Part shown: piece after piece, positions 32,720 to 42,559 of the stretch
How positions within the stretch are numbered: the stretch's first letter is position 1
Layout of the letters: each line of letters opens with the position of its first letter
Assembly: GCA_024734495.1 (NCBI GenBank)
Contig: JALMQS010000099.1
Location: 103,544,320 to 103,608,319, forward strand
DNA: 64,000 bases
Direction of reading: 5' to 3'
Origin: Forficula auricularia
Lineage: Eukaryota > Arthropoda > Insecta > Dermaptera > Forficulidae
Made by a program: the position numbers and the translations under genes
The notes under the pieces: generated by a model
Told to the model about the DNA's origin: nothing
The model's database searches: none
Seen by the model: the letters and a program-made list of their open reading frames with translations, nothing else

Positions 32720-33935
32720 GAATTATTTCCTTATAGCTTCAGATTTTAGTTGTATCACATTCATCTTCTTCAAGTGCCATATTCGATTCCGAGGGGTCGG
32801 TGATTACTGATTAGTAGAGACCGGATTCCTATGCATTGCATATTTTGTTCGCCGACACATACGACCCAGGAGACCAATTATCCGAATCATGCATCTAGGA
32901 TGCTATGGATTAAATTTTATACTGCACATTTTTGCATATTTGAGTAATATTGCATAAAATTGCATATTTGAGGAATATTTCATTGCATATTTGAAGGATT
33001 TTTTGTCAAATATTGCACATTTCGTGCCAAATACAAATGTTTTAAAACTAACTTTTCGGAGAAAGAATGGAAAAAATAAAAAAAAAAGGAGAACACTTGT
33101 AAACATAAATTATTCACAGTTACAAACAAATCTTAATTATTTTTGAGATCATTTGTTAATTATTTCTTTATTTTTTAACGCCTTTCGAGAAATATAGCCC
33201 ATTTTGGTCATTGAGTGTTCATGTGTGTGTGTTGAAGTGCGTGTAAATTAGTGTAGGATCAGGGATTATTATAATCGGTCGAATATTTGCATTATTTTAT
33301 TAGTTTATTATTAGTACCTCAATAAGAAAAACTTGTTAATATATGGTAAAAAAATCAAAGCAATACAATACATTAGTGTCTGTGAAATAAAACTCGCCCC
33401 CCCCCCCCCCTACGTATTTTTTCGTTGACATTTTTGAAACATAATGATATTTATTATGTTTATTTTATTCAAGTGGACCTATTATTTCTTTAAATTTAAA
33501 AAATTTTTAATAATATTATATTAAATGTAACGAGAATGTTGTGCATTTTTTACGCAATAAAAGTAGATATTTGACATTTTGTCTTCAATTTTAATTTTTT
33601 GGTGCATAAATTTTTTTATTTCGCCATCTTTTACTGCATATATTTGCATATTTCAACATATTCTGCATATTACTTGCATATTTCAGCATTTTTAACTGTA
33701 TATTTTATGACATATTTTGGCACTTTTTACTGCATAAAAATCCGGTTTCTACAGAGTATACTCTCCATTTTAAATTTCCTGGGTAATTGTTTCAAATGGG
33801 TGGTTTCCCATTACCTTCCCCTGAAGGAATCAGATTATAGCCGGTCAAATATTTGCAGCGAGTCGGACTTGTGCCTGCGCTAGCTTGATTGGAATTCATG
33901 CTCCTTAACCACTCGGCCAACCTGACTCCTGTATC
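32720..33935 (-). mobile_element. tRNA-derived SINE split by a hAT-like insertion
   Basis: On the minus strand the SINE starts at about 33930. It has a perfect A box, TGGCCGAGTGG (33919-33909), and a B-box-like AAGTCCGACTC (33870-33860). Its body follows with GGGAAACCACCC and ATGGAGAGTATACTCT. The body then resumes at 32807 with AGTAATCACCGACC, GGAATCGAATATGGCACTTG and AAGAAGATGAA. Uninterrupted bodies at 42770-42870 and 46610-46710 prove that 32808-33756 is an insertion. Pol III promoters of this kind drive SINE transcription. Confidence 0.75.
32810..33755. mobile_element. hAT-like non-autonomous element rich in TGCATATTT
   Basis: Ends: TAGTAGAGACCGGATTCC-TATGCA at the left and, inward from the right, CTGTAGAAACCGGATTTTTATGCA. 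Both subterminal regions are filled with TTGCATATTT words on one strand or the other (32920-33020, 33600-33740). A 10-base C-run is at 33397. I could not define the target duplication. The hAT label rests on the style of the ends and is tentative. Confidence 0.55.
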
Positions 33936-34637
33936 TCATTATATTTTATAAAATGTAAGTTTTTCTTAGTAGTAGTCTAGAAAATTCCTATTTTATAAAA
34001 CGATATTTCACAAATTTACTATATTTGTATTTATTTATTTTAATGCTTCTTCAAAGAACTTTTGAACTGTTTTTAATATCCGTTCTAATTTACACATGTA
34101 TTTACATTAGATTAAGATTAAATCAATATAAGTAATCTTACTTAAATTTTATTTTGGTGAAATTGTCCGTTAGAAAAAAAGTATCAGCTTTCTAGTCAAT
34201 CACAATTCTAATTCCAAAATTTTTCAAATTATTGAAATCTAACTAGACTTCTAAAAATTGTAATTCTTTGTTTAATTCCTCGTTTCACAAACTTTTCATT
34301 ATCCGATTTTTCCCATTTGAAGACTCCAAAATAGAAAATTATCAATCAAAATTCTGCAAATTACAAAATTACAATACTTAGGTACTCTTTTTAGGGATCA
34401 ATAAAAAGTAAAATAGGACCATATTACTGTCGCTACAATGACTGTCGATCCATATATCTCTGAGGCTATTGTAGCTCTTAATCTACTAGATCAGATAATA
34501 GTTAAAATTTACAAGTTATTTATTTGTACCTATTTATTTTCTTAAAAATTTCAATCTAATTAGGTAAGCTTGAAAATAAAAAAAATATTTTCTTATCATG
34601 TACCTCGAGATTCCTTGCTAAGATCTCAATAAGGTTA
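33936..34637. other. AT-rich stretch without features
   Basis: Nothing recognised. Confidence 0.4.
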
Positions 34638-35289
34638 TACAAGGTCAGGCATAAAGATCTATCACATTTTGAAGAGGTATAAAAAAATGAAAAAATTTAA
34701 CTAGAAAAAAACTGAATATATTTTTGAAAAGAACATAAAATATTTTTTTTTTAATGTGTTTTAAACATTATATCAGACAAAAAATGGCGGGGGAGGGGTC
34801 AAAAATGAAAATTCTAGTCCTTTCGGCCAAACTCAACCAAATTTTGTATACATATTTTGTGGACCCTCAGAAAGCTAGAAATGCAAAAACTAACCACCAA
34901 AAATAGGGAGAGAGTCAAAAATGAAAATTCTAGCCCTTTCGACAAAACTCAACTAAATTTTGTATGCATAGATTGGTCGATAGGGCTAGAATTTTCATTT
35001 TTACCCTCTCCCCCCCCCCCCCCATTTTGGGTGGTTAGTTTTTGCATTTCTAATCTTCTGGGGGTCTACAGAATATGTTTACAAAATTTGGTTGAGTTTG
35101 GTCGAAAAGACTAGAATTTTCATCTTTGACCCCCCCCCCCCCTTCATATTTTTGGCTGGTATAATGATTAAAATGTAAAAAAAAATTATTTTATGTTCTT
35201 TTCAAAAATGTATTCAGTTTTTTCTAGTTAAATTTTTTCATTTTTTATACCTCTTCATAATGTGGCAGATCTTTATGGCCCACCCTGTA
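34638..35289. mobile_element. Palindromic TA-flanked MITE with ~305-bp arms
   Basis: Element 34640-35287 between TA and TA. Ends: CAAGGTCAGGCATAAAGATC and, inward from the right, CAGGGTGGGCCATAAAGATC. Inverse blocks run through AATTTAACTAGAAAAAA, CTTTTCGGCCAAACTCAACC and AATGCAAAAACTAACCACC to a 32-bp loop at 34944-34975. C-runs at 35010 and 35133 correspond to G-rich spots in the other arm. The type is Tc1/mariner-like by its TA target and CAGGGTGG ends. A deleted copy of the right arm is at 48068-48218. Confidence 0.9.
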
Positions 35290-35945
35290 TTTTAATCAAT
35301 TTAATGTAACTATTTTTTGTGATTTTTGTATCTGACGTGTAAGTGGCTTAAATTAAAATAATGAAAAAATTTCGGGAATATTCTCTGATACTCTCGGCAA
35401 AACAAAATCTTTTCAATATAACACAACAAACAGGAGTTTGGATTTGTTGTAATAAAAATCTTGTATTCGTGGAGAATTTAATGCTGAGATTTTTTATGTT
35501 ATAGTACCTATAAAATATATAAAAAAAGAGGACTTTGTTTTATTTTACATACCTTATTCAGGTGAAAGGCATGATGATTTATTTATTTAATAAATATATC
35601 TTTTCACGTAAAAATTATATTTTTTTTTCTCTATTTTACGACATCGTGTATCGTCCAATAACCTGAGCTCGCTTCTGACGCAATTCCTCTTAAACGCCAT
35701 AAGAAGGGTCGTGTAGTGAAAGTCTTTTTGGTCTGCCGGTCTTCAGCTGGAATCACGAGTCAATGCTTCCCGGTCGTTTTTTTTCACTCCTCGCCTCTCA
35801 CTGATAAAACTTTCCTAAAACACGATTCTTTTGAACTTCTATTCAAATAGACAAAAAGTAAACAGAAGTACATTACTTTTTGAATCAGAATTTTTTTTTT
35901 AATTAAAAATGCTTTGTAAAAAAAATTTAAAATACCTAATTGGAA
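35290..35945. other. Unassigned; balanced-composition patch at 35640-35830
   Basis: CGCTTCTGACGCAATTCC and GGTCTTCAGCTGGAATCACG stand out from AT-rich surroundings; no frame or motif is recognised. Confidence 0.35.
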
Positions 35946-35949
35946 TAAT

Positions 35950-36215
35950 TTTAGTCGGATCGTTGCTAAACTTTATCCAATGTACTATCTTATTCTAGGG
36001 TAAAGTACTTTAAAATGTAATTTTCCAAAAAAATCTTTATATGACCTTTTTGTGGTCCTTAAGGTACTTAATTACAATATCAAATTTCATCAAAATTTGT
36101 TTAGTTATTTTCAAAATATTTAGAAAAAACTAAAAAACTCCTGAAATAAAGTACTAATGTATGTGGGCCGATATGTACCAAAAACTAATCAGCTTCGCAT
36201 TGGATAAAGTAAAAA
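35950..36215 (-). repeat. Dispersed repeat B, copy 4 (inverted, truncated)
   Basis: Starts CGGATCGTTGCTAAACTTTATCC, includes AAATAAAGTACTAATG and GGCCGATATGTACCAAAAAC, and ends GCATTGGATAAAGT, an inverse of its own start. Confidence 0.75.
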
Positions 36216-36349
36216 AGTTTTTAACATGTATAACTAAGGAATTTTAAATTGCACACAGTGAAATTGTCGAAGCAACAACACACATATATTTTACAATTGC
36301 TATATATTTTCTGGTAACAAAAGAACAATAATTATTTTAATATTCATAG

Positions 36350-36505
36350 TCATTTCAGAATGGTTAAATTTGATTTTAGGACCTTTCCAATGACTATTTA
36401 CTATTTTATACAAAAGGCAGAACGATAGCCCACAGTCGCTAAGGGGATCCAGAATCCCCCCAATTTAGTTAAAATTTCAACTCATTTCAGAAAATCTGCC
36501 TTTTG
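36350..36505 (+). repeat. LINE tail copy, inverse of 37060-37460
   Basis: GAATGGTTAAATTTGATTTT, AGGACCTTTCCAAT, AAAAGGCAGAACGATA and CTAAGGGG match the minus strand of 37460-37080 in order, apart from the insertion described below. Confidence 0.6.
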
Positions 36506-37059
36506 TACAGATTGTTTCTTACACCTTTGTGAAACTATATATATTCGATATCTATATTCAGAATTAAAAATTGCATCAAGGTCGATTACAGGTCAATAGA
36601 AAAATTTAAAACAACAGTGAATTTATATTTGTGCAATATTTAATTAGTCCCATAGTTTCTATATAAATCACGATATTTTGTAGGTACTACTCATCTGTGG
36701 TATATCTTTGAGCAATGGGGATCTTTTATGAATACATAAAAAGTAAAATAGTGGGGTTTTTGATAAAATTTCAAGAAACTTTTGAAGGGGTCGACGGTCA
36801 AAGAAGTTTAGCGACTAGTGCTTTAAAGTAGCCTCATATTAAATTTCAAGACCATTTAGCTTTGGTAATTGCGGGAAAATTGTTATATCATGAAATGAAA
36901 AACCAGTTTTTTGAGTTTTTAAGTCTTCTATTTTTCCTATACTACATAAACGTATTAATAAATTTCATAGAGATTTTAATTCTAGGCATCTTCTGTATTT
37001 AGATGTTATTTTAAAATTAAAAAGTAAAAATCTATTACCAAAGACCCTAAATCTTACGC
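36506..37059. other. Unassigned sequence
   Basis: AT-rich; no feature recognised. Confidence 0.4.
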
Positions 37060-37905
37060 AGCTTTAAAGAAGAGGTGACGAATGGATTGCCTATATTCAG
37101 GCGTGTGCTAGAATTTTTAACTAAATCTGACACATTGGGGTAGTTTTGGCGCCCCTTAGCCACTTGGATTATCGTTCTGCCTTTCGTATAACCTAGTAAA
37201 TGTTGTAATTAGCCGGATACTGATTGAGCGAGCAGCCTCGCGAGGCTGCCTCGGGGGTTTGCCACAGAACCGTTCTGAGTGAACGCAGGAAACGACCCCA
37301 GGAGCCTTTGAGCATTTACAAAAACCGACAACCGGGCCGAGGCAGCCTCAGACAAGGCAATGGGCACTTTTGCCTTGGGCGAGGCACGCACATTTGCCTC
37401 GCGAAGCAACCCCTCAGTCAGTATCCGGCTATTGGGAATGTCCTGAAATCAAATTCAATCATTCTGAAATTTCTTGATTTAACAATATTTTTGCCATTGT
37501 TACCCTTAAAAACGACTGGAATCGGTTTGCCAACCTTTCTTAGGCCGATTGCTGGTTATTTTCCTACTTGTTTGTTTATTAAAATTTTCTTAAGAATTCG
37601 GTCTTTGCTCATTCTTTTTAAGTTCAAATTTTCTCTCCTACATTTGATCCAGTCATCAATCTTTTGGATTCCACATTTTCCCCGATGTCTTCACTTCTTT
37701 GTTTATCAAACATCGATTGATAGGTCAAGAAATCTTCGAAGAGTCTTCATCTCGGCCGTTTTCAACAACTGTTTAGTTTTGGCTGTACTCGTCTTGTTAT
37801 CCGACATTCAATATTGTTTTATAGATCTCCTTTTAATAAGTTTGCTGACCTCTGATTTAGACGAAATTTTAATTATTCAGCTTCTCTGAGTGTGGAATAG
37901 TTACA
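37060..37905 (-). pseudogene. LINE (RTE-like) C-terminal remnant and 3' region, interrupted
   Basis: On the minus strand 37775-37725 reads QLLKTAEMKTLRRFLD and 37690-37630 reads KCGIQKIDDWIKCRREN, followed by RMSKDRILKKIL. The chain AEMK.LRR - (ED)I..I..WI..RR..W - R...RI is the familiar post-reverse-transcriptase tail of many insect LINEs. Stops interrupt it. The untranslated part continues to 37060, split by the MITE 37212-37433. A 221-codon frame on the plus strand across this area is a shadow. Confidence 0.6.
37210..37436. mobile_element. GC-rich MITE with inverted ends
   Basis: About 220 bp (37213-37433) with ends AGCCGGATACTGA on both sides (13 bp perfect), then partly paired CTCGCGAGGC / GCCTCGCGAAGC. 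ATT flanks each side, which may be a 3-bp target duplication. Higher G+C than its surroundings. The uninterrupted relative at 36370-36420 shows that it inserted in a LINE tail. Confidence 0.65.
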
Positions 37906-37963
37906 TATCTGAAGTATTACAAATGCACTTGTAATGCGATAAATAAGTTAGTTATCATTTCAA

Positions 37964-38233
37964 TATAAATCATGACCTAATTGAAAAGTTTTTGTTTTGC
38001 CGAGAGTAGCAGAGTTGTTGATTCACAAAGAGAAACAAAGAGGTTGTCCTCTGCTTGATGCAAATAAACATATACACATATATCTCAAGATGATATATCT
38101 GTATATATATTATTTATTTGTTTGACAAATGAATAAATAATATATATATACAGATATATCATCAAATTATATATATGTTTATTTGCATCAAGCAGAGGAC
38201 AACCTCTTTGTTTCTCTTTATAAATCATGACCT
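37964..38233. mobile_element. Foldback element with 15-bp target duplication
   Basis: TATAAATCATGACCT is repeated exactly at 37964-37978 and 38219-38233. In between, arms 38026-38120 and 38128-38218 are inverse copies: AGAGAAACAAAGAGG, TTGTCCTCTGCTTGATGC, AAATAAACATATA and GATATATCTGTATATATAT. The left end has an extra TTGTTTTGCCGAGAGTAGCAG. A 15-bp target duplication is unusual for DNA transposons and fits a retroelement-type integration. Its terminal motif recurs at 8775, 24734, 26934, 27766 and 39573. Confidence 0.8.
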
Positions 38234-38689
38234 GTTCCTTGAACTCTCCAAAAACCCACATTCTTTTCTTAATGTCTCACACTTAATAATTAATGAGATC
38301 CATTTAAAAAAATAAAACCATCGTTTCCTTGTGCAAATCTATGCATCTTCGCAAAGTCAGTTTGGACAGAGAGTAATACGAAAATAAAAAAAAATGTACA
38401 ATTTGTTCACGTTCTGTAATTGTGCAGATAATTATCGATTTTAAATATCGGCGTTTAGGTAAATTTAAATATTTGGCAACTTAAAAAATACTAATAATAA
38501 TGATAACTCTTTATAATAGGGAATATAAACGATGGAAAGATACGTGATTCATCTTCTTCTTTAAATACTAACAGTATTTGAAAGCTGCTCGCCTCCAAGA
38601 ATTATCTTATAATTGTTTCTTTTTTTACTTCTGAGTAAATATTGTGAAATCATGCATTAAGGCCAACCTTTGATCTTTTAGTCAAATAT
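38234..38689. other. AT-rich stretch without features
   Basis: Nothing recognised. Confidence 0.4.
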
Positions 38690-38995
38690 GAATTAAAATC
38701 TTCATTCAGAGAAATGCAAACCTGTTTGAAGCCCAGTTACCAGTCCTAATTTTAAACGATGTTGCTGCTCAGTTAGGAAGCGTGAAAAGATAAATTCAAG
38801 TGGGCATTTGGAGGCTGGCTGGGTCCAGTGAAATGCGTCACAAAGGTCAGAAGGCCTGCTAAAGCAGATCTGTGACCTGCTGGAGCTGGAACAGCCCACT
38901 CGTGTTGTGGGCTGGAGAACCTCCAGCCTCAGCCGCTCACCCCTTCTAAGGCAGCTTGTCGCAGCCTACTCACAAAAGCCTTGGCTCTCTCTCTC
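38690..38995. other. GC-balanced unique patch
   Basis: About 50 % G+C (GGAGGCTGGCTGGGTCCAG, GACCTGCTGGAGCTGGAAC, CCTCCAGCCTCAGCC), ending with a CT-repeat. It is not repeated in the window. A 65-codon frame on the minus strand shows no domain. Exon, regulatory sequence or old insertion are all possible. Confidence 0.3.
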
Positions 38996-39313
38996 TGATT
39001 GCCACATGACATCTGGCTTTTCAGTTTTCACACATTTTCCTTAGAATCAATTTATCCTGTCTGCCTAACCATCATTATTACATTAAATCCGTCATCATTT
39101 ACTTAAACTTTATTTCATAGTTATTTACCCCAAAAAAAATTGGAGAAAAACGTGAAAACTTTTTCCGAATCGATACGGTCTCAGCAATGTTGGTGATTTG
39201 ATAACATTTTTTGACAACAAGCAGTATGAGCTATGAAGCTATAACTTGACACCTGGGTGTTATACTATATAATAAAAAAATGTTTCACCTTCAACCAACA
39301 CCTATCTTCTTCC

Positions 39314-39436
39314 AAGATAGCACGCTCGATCTAGAAGATATCTTATTTAACTCTTATTGGATTTAAGATATCGTAAAGATGTGTATAAGATATCTTAGTG
39401 TCTAGAAAACATCTTTAATAACGAGCGTGCTATCAG
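39314..39436. mobile_element. Small MITE with GATAGCACGCTCG ends
   Basis: GATAGCACGCTCG (39316-39328) faces its exact inverse (39422-39434); AAGATATCTTA-type inner repeats also pair. The outer bases are CCAA and CCCT. The target duplication is not clear. Confidence 0.6.
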
Positions 39437-39551
39437 GGTTAAAAGTTATACTATATCATGGTCTGTCAAATTTCAGCTTATTAGCTATAGGACCAGTTAA
39501 CAATTTTATCTGCCTCTATTATGTTAGAAAAATAAATTCGATAAATATACA

Positions 39552-39660
39552 TTTTCTTAAAGAGAAATCAATGAGGTTGTTCTCTGCTTGATGCAAATCT
39601 TCAAACGTCTATTGAAATTCCACCGTTTCGGGAGAATTTCTCCCTTTGTCAATGAAATTG
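39552..39660. mobile_element. Penelope-like terminal fragment
   Basis: GAGGTTGTTCTCTGCTTGAT (39573-39592), then GTTTC (39625-39629) with a perfect hairpin GGGAGA-ATT-TCTCCC. On the minus strand this gives TTGACAAAGGGAGAAATTCT..CCCGAAACGG, the same plan as the hammerhead-like modules but with the CTGATGA position changed. Confidence 0.45.
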
Positions 39661-40430
39661 AAAGTGAATTCAAAAAAGAAAATAAAGTTGCTTTATCTAA
39701 TTAATATAGAACAACACTAAACAAATAAATATTTTAAAAAATGGACAATGATACAAATTGTCTTGGTGATGAAATTGATTGAAATTCAACCATGCCTGAA
39801 ATAGAAGAAATTGCCAGAAAATTGATTTAAAATTGGGATTATTTTCATAGGGCTCACACATTCACTTAAATACACACATGATATACACTTCTTGATTAGA
39901 TACATTTTTAATAATAAGAGAATATTTAGTCGTTGTATTGGAGTCAATGGCAGGGCCTTCCACAGCTTATCTAGACCCTAGGGTTTGGTCTTATCGCCCT
40001 ATCCTTTTACATTAAATATTTATTAATACAAAACGCTAGTTTTCAGCCCCTATCTCAGCCCCTCATGCAGGAAACCACACTTTCCTAATTTATTTAGTGA
40101 GACCTCAGCCCCCTTTTGACGCCTATGGTCAAAGGAATTTGAAAACTAGGAAATGAAAGTCGTATAAACAGGAGATAATAATTTAAAAACGATTCAAGAT
40201 ATAGTCCCAACTTAAAGAATATCCAGATTATATACATTCAGAGAGATTTAAGTACTTATATCAATTATATACCTAATAGCGAACTTTATTTTAAAATAAA
40301 TAAATGTGACTCAAAAACTAAGGTCAGAAACTTTGTGATGATAGTATAAAATTTTAAACAATTTTCTAATTGCATCATGTTTGAATTTTTATTATCTACT
40401 TTTCTACCAAAAACTGAACTATACAATACT
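39661..40430. other. Unassigned sequence
   Basis: No supported feature. Confidence 0.4.
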
Positions 40431-40433
40431 TAT

Positions 40434-41054
40434 TAGAGTGGTCCTTATTTTGGGTATTTTCGAATTTTTACGCTCTCATATGGTTCGAAATAAATAAAAA
40501 AAAAAATGTCCCCCAATTTTCAAGTCTCTATCTCAATTATAACCTGTGCGATGTAAGTTTCTCATCTAAATAGCATGGGGTTATTGCCATTGAAAGATCA
40601 ATTTTTATTCCGGCCAAAATAATGGTTCAAAAAATTTGAAACTCTGTAGACTTTATTCTTATAATACTAGCTATCCATCAGAATTATTACATATTTTTAG
40701 CTATTATAATTTTGGAGTTACAGCTAGATAAAATATTGCTATATCTTAGTGTTACTAAGTTATGGACTCCAAAATTATAATAGATAAAAATCTGTAAAAA
40801 TTCTAAGGGATAGCTAGTATTATATGGATAAAGTCTACAGAGTTTCAAATTTTTTGAACCATTAACTTTGGCCATAATTAAAAATTGATCTTTCAATGGC
40901 AAAAACCCCATGTTATTTAGATGAGAAACTTACATCTCTGGCTAATTAAGATAGAGACTTGAAACTTGGGGGATATCTTTTTTAATTTATTTCGAACCAT
41001 ATGAGCCCTTGTCAGCGTAAAAATTCGAAAATACCCAAAATAAGGACTACCCTA
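40434..41054. mobile_element. Fully palindromic TA-flanked MITE, copy 2
   Basis: Element 40436-41052 between TA dinucleotides, same family as 31316-31882. Ends GAGTGGTCCTTATTTTGGG and, inward from the right, GGGTAGTCCTTATTTTGGG. Arms pair from both ends to near 40745. Copies 1 and 2 share GATGAGAAACTTACWTC and the GAACCATATRAGCCCTTGTC block. Confidence 0.85.
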
Positions 41055-41480
41055 ATACTTATATAATTATCATAATTCTTACCCACATTATTTATTTCCA
41101 GGATGAACAGAATTTTAAACTCTATAGCTACTTATTAAGTTAAAAAACTGATTCTTTTTTTTTAATAAAATTCAATATCAATAGAAGAAGCCTTCAGATT
41201 CGAAAACCTCTCATCTCTCTCTCTCTTTGTTCATTTTCTTTAATTCCAAGTCCAATCACTCGAAAGGCACGCCTGGAATTTTAAAATATCCTGGCTAGAA
41301 AAGATGTTCTATTGTTCCAACTCGTATTAATGGGGCAGCTTTCAACAGGATAAAAAAACAGACATCAAAATTAAATTAGCTATGCTTCAATAAATCTTCA
41401 TCAAGATTTGATTTACCATCAAAATACCTGGAAGATTTTTTTAATATTTAGCAAAAGTTTAAGAAGAAACGTTATCAAGG
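41055..41480. other. Unassigned sequence downstream of the candidate gene
   Basis: CT-repeat at about 41210-41227. On the minus strand there is no clear AATAAA within 150 bp after the stop of 41488-41736; the nearest is an A-rich run near 41440. Confidence 0.4.
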
Positions 41481-41487
41481 CGATCAA

Positions 41488-41736
41488 TCACAAGCGCGGA
41501 TGAATAGTCTGATAGTATCTTGCAAGTGTGAGAATCAACTTAACCGGTGTGTCTGGGCAGATACGAGTTATGGCCTGTTCTTCAACTGAGTCATTGGCTT
41601 GACTTCTGCGAAGGATCGTTTCTTCGCTTATGGATATTCCGTAGAAGGGCTCAGCCACAAAGGTGGCTATCTCTTGTCTTGTCTTCCGGTTTCGAATGAA
41701 GAAACATTGAACCCAGCCAAAATCATTCTTTCCCAT
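41488..41736 (-). CDS. Candidate small protein of 82 residues, unrecognised
   Basis: The minus strand has an uninterrupted 82-codon frame starting in the context CAAAATGG, close to the insect optimum. It begins MGKNDFGWVQCFFIRNRK, passes through EIATFVAEPFYGISISEET and ends TLARYYQTIHPRL. The composition is nearer to even G+C than its surroundings and codons are varied, unlike the low-complexity frames elsewhere. Just upstream (41780-41762) the minus strand has several TCAGT copies, the arthropod initiator. No signal peptide or membrane segment is obvious. I do not recognise the protein. It could be a small gene, one exon of a larger gene, or a retrocopy. The sequence is not repeated in the window. 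Confidence 0.3.
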   Translation of the reverse strand: MGKNDFGWVQCFFIRNRKTRQEIATFVAEPFYGISISEETILRRSQANDSVEEQAITRICPDTPVKLILTLARYYQTIHPRL

Positions 41737-41761
41737 TTTGTCATTCTAATTTATGTACGTA

Positions 41762-41780
41762 GGACTGACTGACTAACTGA
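41762..41780 (-). promoter_or_regulatory. Possible initiator cluster (TCAGT)
   Basis: Minus strand CTGTCAGTTAGTCAGTCAGT; TCAGT is the arthropod core initiator. It lies about 30-45 bp upstream of the ATG of the candidate gene. The motif is short and could be chance. Confidence 0.2.
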
Positions 41781-42130
41781 CAGACTTGCTGGAGAGAAGA
41801 AACGAGCTGGAATTTGTCGGCGATGAACTTGGATCAATTCTCCGTGAAATAAATAACATCCTGCAGAAACATCTTGATTATTTATTTTAATTTAATTAAT
41901 TTTAATGACATAAACTATTTATTTTACATATCTCAGAGAAATAACAAAGTAATCAATTACTTTGAATTTAAGTTACGAGTATTTTGGAAATCTTTAGTGA
42001 TGTTAGGACATATCTGCGTATATAGGCTGTAAACAACTTTAATATAAATTAGGCACAATTTCAAAACTTTTAAATCTACAAGAGTAATATTTTATGATTC
42101 TAATCTAAACAAATATAAATTATGTTAAGG
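41781..42130. other. Unassigned sequence
   Basis: A GC-balanced 41790-41870 stretch, then AT-rich; no feature. Confidence 0.4.
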
Positions 42131-42134
42131 GAGA

Positions 42135-42335
42135 ATGGTGTGGGCTCTTGCTGAAACATTTTAAAAGAAAATTTTAAAAAAATTTTAAAAACTTTTTAAA
42201 ATTTAAAATACTAGGTAATTTTCACAAAAATAAAAGATCAGATGCTTGTTTAGCAGGACTCTATATATATTTCGGGGTATAAGCCAATCTTCAGTAGACC
42301 TTTGTGAAAGCATCAGATCTTTTATTTTTCTGAAA
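42135..42335 (-). mobile_element. Penelope-like terminal fragment, inverse of 23000-23215
   Basis: AAAATAAAAGATCAGATGCTTG (42229) faces AAGCATCAGATCTTTTATTTTT (42315), so the ends form an inverted repeat. Inside, on the minus strand, CTGAAGA (42294-42288) and GAAA (42273-42270) lie around a weak stem. GGTGTGGGCTCTTG at 42139 is the inverse of the end of 23000-23215. Confidence 0.5.
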
Positions 42336-42559
42336 CCTACCTGTATTTTATATTTTAAATTTAAAAAAATTTCTTTACTTTAAATATAAATTAATTATCC
42401 AGAGCTACATGATTGCAAAACATGTACAAACTTTACAATTTTTAATGAAAATAAAAGCAATATTAGAAATAGATTACGAGTAATTTCATAATCAAATTTT
42501 ATACTTGCTTACTGTGATAGTATAGTGATGTGGTATGATACTTGAGTTAAGAGTTAGTA

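Noticed and set aside
33860..33930. Functional tRNA-Ser/Leu gene
   Set aside because: A box is perfect, but the B box is changed and the sequence runs directly into a SINE body repeated elsewhere.
37224..37889. 221-codon open frame on the plus strand, the longest in the window
   Set aside because: It crosses the junction of a MITE and a LINE tail. The opposite strand shows LINE protein motifs, so this frame is a shadow.
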